Below are positions 54,864 through 61,883 of a stretch of 64,000 nt of DNA, one piece after another. Numbering within the stretch: the stretch's first letter is position 1; each line of letters opens with the position of its first letter. This DNA comes from an uncultured Phaeodactylibacter sp. (GTDB lineage Bacteria; Bacteroidota; Bacteroidia; Chitinophagales; Saprospiraceae). The translations under genes were made by a program, and so were the position numbers. A model generated the notes under the pieces. The model had not been told where the DNA came from. It saw only the letters and a list, made by a program, of their open reading frames with translations, and ran no database searches. Location of the stretch: contig CAJXNH010000002.1 in NCBI GenBank assembly GCA_913057245.1, forward strand, positions 124,001 through 188,000. Direction: 5' to 3'.

Positions 54864-55754
54864 CTATTTCTGAGAAATAAGCACTAATTTATACCCTACG
54901 CCCCGCACATTGGCAATTTTAACAGCGGGGTCGCCTTCCAGCTTCTTGCGCAGGCGGGAGACAAATACATCAAGGGTACGGCCCACATAGCTGTCTTCGT
55001 TGCCCCAAATGGTTTTGAGGAGGAGATCCCGTTCCAGCGTTTCATTAGCATGGTCATGTAGCAGCGCGAGCAGTTCGGCTTCTTTGGCGGTGAGGGAGGT
55101 GACTTGCCCGTCTATGGAGAGTTCCATTGCTGTTGGGGAGAAGCGGAAATTGCCGAGCGGCCGGTGGTCCGCTGTCGTGGCAGGAACTTTTGAGCGCCTT
55201 TTGCTAAAGTAGAAGACGGCACCGGCTGACAGCAAGAGCAGAAGGCTCCAGGCAGCGTACTTGTAAATATTTGCGGCCGGCATTTGCCTAGAATTCTTTG
55301 CACCCAATTCCGCCCTGTCCTCCGGAAAGGTAAAGACCAGGTTGTAGCAATCTGTTGGCAAGGCCCGCCCCTGACAGGGGATAAGGTTGCTGTTCGCCTC
55401 GTTCCTGATCTCGTAGGCGTAAACGATTTCCAGGGCATGGCAAGCTTCCACTTCCACAATATAGTCTTTGGGGAAAGCCCGGTCGGTGGTGACCTGTTCT
55501 ACCAAAGTGGTAAGATGGGTAGGGTCGAGCGGAAATCCTGTTTCAAACGGGACTTTATACCGGTTGCCGACCTGCTGCACGGGCAATACCCTTGAAGTAC
55601 TATCTCCAACACTAAGCAGTAGCTCATGCCCAATGGCCCGTAGCGTAACGGCTATATGGCTGTCTTCCTGCAGGAAGGCGGCGTCCGTTCCGCTGGCCCG
55701 GCAAAAAAAGACAGGGAATAACCCAAAAAACAAAATCCAGTACTTCGTGCTCAT
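54864..55754 (-). CDS. Membrane-anchored winged-helix regulator (ToxR-like)
   Basis: 296 residues. N-terminal signal or anchor segment, then about 140 residues that should be periplasmic (VTLRAIGHELLLSVGDS, YKVPFETGFPLDP, three cysteines), one membrane helix at about 165-183 and, inside the cell, an OmpR/PhoB-type winged-helix domain (203-292; LTAKEAELLALLHDHANE, VDVFVSRLRKK-like motif LDVFVSRLRKKLEG, IANVRGVGYKL). There is no receiver or kinase domain, so it is a one-component sensor of the ToxR/CadC kind with opposite domain order: sensor first, DNA-binding last. It is divergent from a propeller lipoprotein (105 nt), and three TTTACA repeats lie between them. Confidence 0.88.
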   Translation of the reverse strand: MSTKYWILFFGLFPVFFCRASGTDAAFLQEDSHIAVTLRAIGHELLLSVGDSTSRVLPVQQVGNRYKVPFETGFPLDPTHLTTLVEQVTTDRAFPKDYIVEVEACHALEIVYAYEIRNEANSNLIPCQGRALPTDCYNLVFTFPEDRAELGAKNSRQMPAANIYKYAAWSLLLLLSAGAVFYFSKRRSKVPATTADHRPLGNFRFSPTAMELSIDGQVTSLTAKEAELLALLHDHANETLERDLLLKTIWGNEDSYVGRTLDVFVSRLRKKLEGDPAVKIANVRGVGYKLVLISQK

Positions 55755-55791
55755 AGCTCAAAGCTATTGGTAAATCCCCACATTCGCACTG

Positions 55792-55820
55792 TTTTACAAG
55801 GGGTTTTACACTAATTTACA
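55792..55820. promoter_or_regulatory. Tandem direct repeats, candidate OmpR-type binding site
   Basis: TTTTACA at 55792-55798, TTTTACA at 55804-55810 and ATTTACA at 55814-55820; the shared TTTACA cores start 12 and 10 nt apart. Near-helical spacing is how OmpR/PhoB-type winged-helix proteins bind. The repeats lie in the 105-bp region between the membrane regulator and the propeller lipoprotein, 39 nt before the ATG of the latter. Confidence 0.5.
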
Positions 55821-55859
55821 ATCCAAACTGGCAACCAAGCCCCCTTTCCCGGTAGCTTT

Positions 55860-57020
55860 ATGAAAAATAATCGACCAATGATGAAGCAACTGAAAATTGA
55901 TTTCCCAGCCTTGATTTTGACGGGGCTTTTATTCCTTGGCGCGGCTTGCAGCCCGTCTTCTCCCCCCGCTGAAACGGAAACCGGCAAAGCGGTATTTACC
56001 CGTGCAGGCCAGAGTGCCGTTGCAAGTGGCAAGGGCTGTTCGGCCAGCTACGGTCTGGAGGATGCCTATTATGCAGCGCTTGGGCAACAGAAACCCGAAG
56101 AAATGCAAGTCGGCGAGTATGTGCGCCGTATTTTCCAAGACAAAAATGGCGACCTCTGGTTTGGCACCAATCAGTTTGGGGTGTGCCGGTACGATGGGCA
56201 AAAGCTCCGGTATTTTTCTATTGGGGATGGCCTCGGCGGTTCACAGGTAACGGGTATGATTGAGGACCAGCAAGGGCGGCTCTGGCTGACCACCAACGGT
56301 GGAGTTTCGGTATACGATGGCAAGGCTTTCACCACTTATACCACAGCAGATGGGCTGCCCAGCAATTGGGCATGGAGTATTCTGGAAGACCGGAACGGGC
56401 AAATTTGGGTAGGCACGCTGAAGGGGCTTTGCCGGTTCGATGAGGGGCGCTTTATCCCCGTTGCCTTACCGCCTTCCGATGCGCCCGAGCCTTTGGAGAC
56501 ACTGGACGCCAACCGGATCATGTGCATTGCCGAAGATGCTGCAGGGCAGCTCTGGTTTGGCACGGATGGCAGCGGGCTGTACCAATACGACGGTACTGCA
56601 TTCACCAATTATACCGCAAAAGACGGACTAGCTGGCAATACTATTTCCAGCATTGTACCTGATGAGCAAGGAGGGCTGTGGCTGGGCACGATGTTCAATG
56701 GAGTCAGCTATTATGCAGAAGGCAAGACCCAACTGCACTTCAAGGCGAATGATACCATTGGAGACAATGAAGCCTGGAAGGTATACCGGGACCATCAGGA
56801 CGAAATCTGGTTCAGCTCAGAGGGTTTTGGGCTGTACCGTTACGATGGCATTCGACTACGTAATTACAACGAATTGGACGGGCTTGGCGTGCCAGCCGTT
56901 CAGGAGGTGTTTGAAGACCGCATGGGCCGTCTTTGGGTCGGTGGGGGCGGAGGGCTCTTCCGCCTGGATGGCGCCCGCTTCACCAATGTGAAAAAAGGCG
57001 GCCCCTGGGATAACTGTTAG
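55860..57020 (+). CDS. Stand-alone two-component-regulator-type propeller lipoprotein
   Basis: 386 residues. Lipobox LFLGAAC. The ATG at 55860 lies only 2 nt past a TAGCTTTA box; start at 55878 or 55881 (MMKQLKI) is possible. The mature part is made of about seven propeller blades of the Reg_prop type (GDLWFGTNQFGVCRYDG, GRLWLTTNGGVSVYDG, GQIWVGTLKGLCRFDE, GQLWFGTDGSGLYQYDG, GGLWLGTMFNGVSYY, GRLWVGGGGGLFRLDG). In hybrid sensor kinases these propellers sense ligands; here no kinase is attached. The neighbour is a membrane-spanning DNA-binding regulator in divergent orientation, so the pair could form a split sensor system. Confidence 0.88.
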   Translation: MKNNRPMMKQLKIDFPALILTGLLFLGAACSPSSPPAETETGKAVFTRAGQSAVASGKGCSASYGLEDAYYAALGQQKPEEMQVGEYVRRIFQDKNGDLWFGTNQFGVCRYDGQKLRYFSIGDGLGGSQVTGMIEDQQGRLWLTTNGGVSVYDGKAFTTYTTADGLPSNWAWSILEDRNGQIWVGTLKGLCRFDEGRFIPVALPPSDAPEPLETLDANRIMCIAEDAAGQLWFGTDGSGLYQYDGTAFTNYTAKDGLAGNTISSIVPDEQGGLWLGTMFNGVSYYAEGKTQLHFKANDTIGDNEAWKVYRDHQDEIWFSSEGFGLYRYDGIRLRNYNELDGLGVPAVQEVFEDRMGRLWVGGGGGLFRLDGARFTNVKKGGPWDNC

Positions 57021-57036
57021 GCTACAATTTATGCAT

Positions 57037-57070
57037 GAACAGGTTCCCTCCGGAAGGAAGGAGCCTGTTC
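57037..57070. terminator. Bidirectional terminator
   Basis: GAACAGGTTCCCTCC pairs with GGAAGGAGCCTGTTC in a 15-bp stem with two G-T pairs and a GGAA loop, followed by agtttt on the plus strand. It lies between the convergent genes ending at 57020 and 57075. Confidence 0.8.
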
Positions 57071-57074
57071 AGTT

Positions 57075-57770
57075 TTACTGAAAGTTCTCAAACCGCCACT
57101 GCTTCCCCTGGTAGTCCGTAAAGGAAACGATGCCATACTCAAAATTAAAGTAGACCTGGGATATGGGATTGGTATAATCATTCCAGATTACTTCTGTGAA
57201 CGTCCGGTCCAATATTTCAATTTCCGGAATAGGTTCGTTATTGAAGGATTCGGGATAAGACCGGGTGTCTACCTCATGCCGAAAGACGATTTGACTTGAG
57301 AAGTTCGGCGAATTAAGGAAAGGTAGTGAAACTTCCATAACATCCGCAACCGCCTCACTTTCGGGGTCTGCATAGTAAGGCATAGCTCTTAGCCGGAGCC
57401 TGAACTGCATGCCGAGTGCGGTGGATTCCAGGTTGAAGGTCTTTATTTCTGTATTGAACTCATAAACTACGGTATCTCCTTCCTCAAAGACGTCGTATCT
57501 ATAGTAGTTTGCGGCGCTGGACTCGAAAATATCCTCCTCTTCAATGCTAAAAAAGACTTCTGTTCCGAATGTATCCACAAAAATAATCCCGGATTGGTTA
57601 ACATAGGGGATTTTAGCAATGCTCTCCGGCAACAAGCTGTAGGAACCGATATCGATGGTAGGAAGCCCTTCTTCCGGGGCTACATCAGTGTCATCGTCCA
57701 GACTGCAGCTGCTCAGGAAAGGCAGGGTGAACAGGGCTAACAGCAATGTAATGGATATTGGAAATTTCAT
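57075..57770 (-). CDS. Lipoprotein of unknown function
   Basis: 231 residues, lipobox LPFLSSC followed by acidic residues. The mature part is beta-rich (GIIFVDTFGTEVFFSIEEED, YNPISQVYFNFEYGIVSF-like strands at the end). No family was recognised. It ends 5 nt from the shared terminator. Nothing links it firmly to its neighbours. Confidence 0.72.
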   Translation of the reverse strand: MKFPISITLLLALFTLPFLSSCSLDDDTDVAPEEGLPTIDIGSYSLLPESIAKIPYVNQSGIIFVDTFGTEVFFSIEEEDIFESSAANYYRYDVFEEGDTVVYEFNTEIKTFNLESTALGMQFRLRLRAMPYYADPESEAVADVMEVSLPFLNSPNFSSQIVFRHEVDTRSYPESFNNEPIPEIEILDRTFTEVIWNDYTNPISQVYFNFEYGIVSFTDYQGKQWRFENFQ

Positions 57771-57893
57771 ATGGTTTAGATTTTTTTACAAAGTAAAGCG
57801 GTTTTAATGGCTTTACGTATCAAGAACGAAATAGGTAAAGGGGAATGCTGCCCCGCTTTTTTATTCGGACTGAAAAATATCTTCCCTGATTAA

Positions 57894-58076
57894 GAGCAGG
57901 CGGCCTCAGCGGTAACTGACTTTAAGCCAAAGGTTGTTTATCCCTACCACTACCGCAATGGAGACGGTACTTTTAGTGATGTGGAGCCGTTCAAAGCCAT
58001 GGTTAATGAGAAGACTACTACCACTGAGGTTCGAAGCGATTCTAAACAAAATCCGCGGCAAATCTTCAGAAAATGA
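57894..58076 (+). pseudogene. C-terminal remnant of an MBL-fold hydrolase (UlaG-like)
   Basis: In the 442-nt stretch between 57770 and 58213 an open plus-strand segment of 60 codons ends in TGA. It reads FKPKVVYPYHYRNGDGTF, SDVEPFKAMVNE and TTTEVR, which is the typical end of metallo-beta-lactamase-fold proteins with the last metal-binding His in YPYHYRN. A stop directly upstream (57891) and no start or HxHxDH motif nearby show that only the tail remains. The rest of the stretch (58077-58212) shows nothing. Confidence 0.65.
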
Positions 58077-58212
58077 GACTCCAGCAGGCTACTAAACCCC
58101 AATTATTCAATTCGGTACTTATGATGGTTGGCATACACCTTTTGGCCAGGGCAGAATTACGAATTTGTTGAATCCTTTTTTGTGCAAACAAGGTGAGCAT
58201 GCCTGACAACCA

Positions 58213-58668
58213 CTAATACAAATGCTTAATCTTCATCTTTGGTCCAGGGCAAAGCGCGGTATGGCAGCCCATGCAGCTGTCTACCATATCCTTGAACAGT
58301 ACCTGAGCTTCCGCTACATCAGCTTTCTCCAGTGCTTTTAGGGTTTGAAGGTAAGACTGAGCATGTACCTTGTAAGTATCAGAGGCGGCTTTCTCTGGTT
58401 CAGTAGCGGAAGCGGTTAGCATTTTCTCGTGATCCAGCTGGGAAACCGGCTGTTCTCCATTTTCAATGGCTTTTTTCATCTGTGCGGCATCGTCGTACAT
58501 GGCACGCATTAGCAGCGCGAGCTCGCTATCGCCATTGGGGTTGATAGAGGAGGCGGTCAGTTTGGGCTCTGTGGTTTCGGGGGCGGTTTCGCTGCTGCAG
58601 GAAAGGGCATAGAGTGCGATTGCCAAAAGGGAAGCGGATGCGATAAACCGGAAAGCAGATCGTTGCAT
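58213..58668 (-). CDS. Mono-haem cytochrome c-like lipoprotein
   Basis: 151 residues from the ATG at 58668, which leads directly into a lipoprotein signal (LYALSC, Cys24). The mature part is a helical bundle (ELALLMRAMYDDAAQMKKAIENGE, VHAQSYLQTLKALEKADVAE) ending in one haem-binding motif CMGCH (132-136). Helical bundle with a C-terminal CxxCH is the layout of cytochrome c-prime-like proteins. It may carry electrons or bind small gases in the periplasm. A strong hairpin lies between it and the metalloprotease gene upstream, so it has its own promoter. Confidence 0.83.
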   Translation of the reverse strand: MQRSAFRFIASASLLAIALYALSCSSETAPETTEPKLTASSINPNGDSELALLMRAMYDDAAQMKKAIENGEQPVSQLDHEKMLTASATEPEKAASDTYKVHAQSYLQTLKALEKADVAEAQVLFKDMVDSCMGCHTALCPGPKMKIKHLY

Positions 58669-58718
58669 AACTGATGTGGTATTGTTGTGCGCCAAAAATA
58701 ACACCTTCCTGCAAAGAA

Positions 58719-58753
58719 ACTGCCCCTTTCCGGAGTTTTCGGAAAGGGGCAGT
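58719..58753 (-). terminator. Hairpin terminator after the metalloprotease
   Basis: ACTGCCCCTTTCCG and CGGAAAGGGGCAGT form a perfect 14-bp stem with a 7-nt loop, followed on the minus strand by TTTCTTT. It is 34 nt past the metalloprotease stop. Confidence 0.85.
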
Positions 58754-58786
58754 GGTTGATTTTAGTCAATCATTCAGCCTTTAAGG

Positions 58787-61321
58787 CTAATCGTGCCAGC
58801 AATTGAAGTGGAAACCGCTTTCCTGCAGGCTGCTTGAACGGCCGCTTTTGCCAGTAGGCACTTTGCCTTCCTGTATCAGGTCGATACGGGCCAGCAGGTC
58901 CTCGTAGTGTGCGGTGGTGGCGGCATCTTTGGCCTTGCCGCCCTGAGCTTCCAGCAGTTTTTCAATCCTGGACAAGCTGGCACGAGCCATCGCTTTTTGG
59001 TCACTGTAGTCGGCGTCCTCGCCGGACTCCATGAGCAATTCGCCCATTTGGTCAACGTAGAGGCGCTGCAGGTTGCGGCGGTAAGGGCCCACGGCATCAC
59101 CCTGCCGGACTTCCCGGAAGATGGCATCACGGGTATCCTTGAAGAGGCTGCCCATGGTGTAAGCTTCTGTGCCATTGAGCGCTTCGTTCTCCATCATCCG
59201 GTTCAGGCGCTTGCTGTCGAACAAGAGGTTGATACCATAAGACTGTAAGCCCCGGATAAGGTCCACAATCACCGTAGCGCCTACCCGGGAGATGATGTCC
59301 TTATCGATCATCCAGGATGGAGTAGTGAACAGTTGCCGGTCGAGGAAATCCACAGCGGCTTTCTGACGGTCCTTCGGCACGTGGGTGTACACGGGGCCTT
59401 CCTGATCGTAGGTTTTGTCGTATTCGTAAACACCGCCTACGTTATTGCCTACGTGTCCCACGTAGCGGCGGAACTGACCGGCGACCTGCTTGTACAGCTC
59501 TTCCAGGTCATCGTAATCTTCTCCTTCGCGCTTGGTCCAGTCAATGAGTTGGGGCAGTATACGCTGCAGGTTTTTAATACCCAGGTCGCTGGCCTTGACC
59601 GGCTCACCACTGAGGTCCTCCGTCTGCGCACTGGGGTCCACCACGCGCCACTGTTGCTGACCGAAACGGTAAACCGGGTCGTCTGACCGCTCTTTGATCC
59701 ATTCATTGAGTGTAGCGCGCTCATCCTCTGCGCTGTCACTTTCCGGAATGAGCTTGTAGCCGTAAATGATCGACCAGGTGTCGTAAGGGCCAATCGTCGG
59801 AAAAAGGCCCGCTCCTTCATCCTCTGGTTGAGCAACGTAGTTGAAACGGGCGTAGTCCATAATAGAAGGCGCAACGCCCATGCGCTGTACAAAACCCGCT
59901 TTCCGCAAGGAATCTACCGGGTAGGCTACGCTTGATCCCATATTGTGAGGCAGCCCCAGGGTATGCCCCACTTCGTGCGCCGCCACAAAGCGGATCAGCT
60001 CGCCCATCAGCTCATCTTCAAATTTTACGCTGCGGGCAGCCGGATTGACTGCGGCTGTTTGGATGAGGAACCAGTTGCGGAGCAGGTTCATCACATTGTG
60101 GTACCAGATGATATCGCTTTCCAGGATTTCGCCGGTGCGCGGGTCATGCACGTGCGGGCCCATGGCATTCTGAATCTCCGTAGAAACGTAACGGATAACC
60201 GAATAGCGGACATCTTCCGGGCTCCATTCCGGGTCTTCCTCCTTGGTCGGTGGGTCTTTGGCAATGATGGCATTCTTGAAACCAGCGGCTTCAAAAGCGC
60301 TCTGCCAGTCTTCCACGCCCTGCTTGAGGTAGGGGCGCCATTTTTCCGGTGTGGCCGGATCGATGTAGTAAACGATGGGCTTTTTAGGTTCTACCAATTC
60401 GCCCCGCTTGTAGGCTTCCATGTCGGAAGGGTCGAGCCGCCAACGGGTGATGTACCGCTTTCTGGCTGCCTTCTGCTCATCGGCGCTGTAGTCAATCTGG
60501 CTCAGGCTGAAATAGCTCACCCGGTCATCGTAGTAGCGGGGCTGCCAGGGCTCTTCGGGTAGTTCGATAAAGGATTGGTTCATTTCAATAGATAGCGTGC
60601 CAGTCAGCTGATTGTCCGGCAGGTCACTGCCCTTGAAAGTCAGTACATGGCGCACCTCTATATTGGACGGGTAGGCTTTCATATGCTTGATAAAGCTGCG
60701 GCCGCCATCGAGCCCTTTAATGCCAAAGTTTTTCCGCTGACTGTCCGAAATCGGGCCCAGCATAGGCACATCTTCTACAAAGAACTTCCCAACCTCCAGG
60801 ACCACTGCCGTGGAATCCGGGTTGTAGGTCTCGATTTTGAAGCGCTCGATAATGGGCTCAAAGTTGTTGTTCTTCACCGACTCGTAGATCGGGTCTTCAA
60901 AACTGGCCACGCTGTTGTAGGAGACCGAGCGCAACAGGATGTGATCGTCCTGCTGCTCCCAGCGGATGACCTGCTGCGGGCGGGACTTCATGCCTGCCCC
61001 TCCAAAATTGAGCCCTTTCACGTGCCCGGAAATCCGGCTGACCACCAGAATTTCCTTGCTGAGCAGCTCCGTCGGGATTTCAAAGTAGTACTTGTCTTCC
61101 ACTTTGTGGGTGGTGAAGAGCCCTTCATCTGTGATGGCTTCGTCAGTGATAATGTCGTCGTAGCTTTTGTCCTTGTCTTTGTCTTTTTTCTTGTCCTCTT
61201 CCTTGCTTTCGGTGCTGGCAGTGGCTTCAGCCGAAGCTTCCGATGTTTTTTGCGAAGTCGCGCAGGCACTCATGAAAGAAAACAGCATCAGGCTAAAAGC
61301 GAGAATGTTTAATTGCTTCAT
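58787..61321 (-). CDS. Zinc-dependent metalloprotease (DUF5117/DUF5118 type)
   Basis: 844-residue lipoprotein (lipobox FMSAC) with a lysine/aspartate-rich linker behind the anchor (KEEDKKKDKDKDK). The N-terminal half has the DUF5118/DUF5117 pattern (YYFEIPTELLSKEILVVSRI, VRHVLTFKGSDLPDN). The catalytic motif HEVGHTLGLPHN begins at His449, followed by the Met-turn SIMDYARFNYVAQPED. The C-terminal part is helical. Such proteins are periplasmic or surface metallopeptidases widespread in Bacteroidota. It is monocistronic and ends with a strong terminator. Confidence 0.93.
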   Translation of the reverse strand: MKQLNILAFSLMLFSFMSACATSQKTSEASAEATASTESKEEDKKKDKDKDKSYDDIITDEAITDEGLFTTHKVEDKYYFEIPTELLSKEILVVSRISGHVKGLNFGGAGMKSRPQQVIRWEQQDDHILLRSVSYNSVASFEDPIYESVKNNNFEPIIERFKIETYNPDSTAVVLEVGKFFVEDVPMLGPISDSQRKNFGIKGLDGGRSFIKHMKAYPSNIEVRHVLTFKGSDLPDNQLTGTLSIEMNQSFIELPEEPWQPRYYDDRVSYFSLSQIDYSADEQKAARKRYITRWRLDPSDMEAYKRGELVEPKKPIVYYIDPATPEKWRPYLKQGVEDWQSAFEAAGFKNAIIAKDPPTKEEDPEWSPEDVRYSVIRYVSTEIQNAMGPHVHDPRTGEILESDIIWYHNVMNLLRNWFLIQTAAVNPAARSVKFEDELMGELIRFVAAHEVGHTLGLPHNMGSSVAYPVDSLRKAGFVQRMGVAPSIMDYARFNYVAQPEDEGAGLFPTIGPYDTWSIIYGYKLIPESDSAEDERATLNEWIKERSDDPVYRFGQQQWRVVDPSAQTEDLSGEPVKASDLGIKNLQRILPQLIDWTKREGEDYDDLEELYKQVAGQFRRYVGHVGNNVGGVYEYDKTYDQEGPVYTHVPKDRQKAAVDFLDRQLFTTPSWMIDKDIISRVGATVIVDLIRGLQSYGINLLFDSKRLNRMMENEALNGTEAYTMGSLFKDTRDAIFREVRQGDAVGPYRRNLQRLYVDQMGELLMESGEDADYSDQKAMARASLSRIEKLLEAQGGKAKDAATTAHYEDLLARIDLIQEGKVPTGKSGRSSSLQESGFHFNCWHD

Positions 61322-61883
61322 ACGTCTTTAATGGTTACACAATTTGATTGGTGCTTGGCTTGGGGATCGTGCCTAAAGATAGGAATGAAAATGGAAATGA
61401 GTGATGGATTGGATCAATCAGTATTGGAATTGCTTCTTAAGTACCATTTAGATTACCTTTATACAATGTTTTTTCAAGAAACCTTTAGAGATATTTGGAA
61501 ATATCGCGGGGGGGGGGTTATCTTGCATCTAATTGAATAAACATTGCGATACAAAATTTCAGAATAGGGTCAGATCGATAAGTTTTATTGCCTGGCTTGG
61601 TTGTTCTTTTTTCTTTCTAATGATTGCACGCGCTGGCGCTTACTAAAATTGCATGAAGAGTATTTATTGGGACTTATTAGGCTTCAGTCAGGTTGGTTAA
61701 ACCCTTGGTTGACTCACTTTTGATATCCTGATAATTTTGTCCGGGAGCCGGTCACTAATACGTAGTTCCTTTTAATTAGGAAAGCTGAGCTTAGTGCCCT
61801 GAGTTGCCAATGACAAGAATGGCAAAATGCTTTTGTTTTGCCTTAAACCTAAATTTTAAACGTTCTCTAAATACCTATTTATT
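61322..61883. other. AT-rich gene-free stretch with a ten-G run
   Basis: 562 nt without a credible gene. A run of ten G lies at 61508-61517. A small hairpin GGCAAAA-N8-TTTTGCC (61821-61842) stands 41 nt before the next start and may be part of its leader. A short open frame across the left part (61313-61540) has no coding character. The AT content rises here and stays high through the next gene. Confidence 0.5.

Noticed and set aside
57846-57866. GGGG-N7-CCCC followed by a T run as terminator
   Set aside because: Only 4 bp of stem and no plus-strand gene ends upstream; more likely part of the leftover of the MBL-fold gene region.
61313-61540. Open frame of 75 codons over the ten-G run
   Set aside because: No coding character, starts inside the leader of the opposite gene and contains a low-complexity run; no start context.
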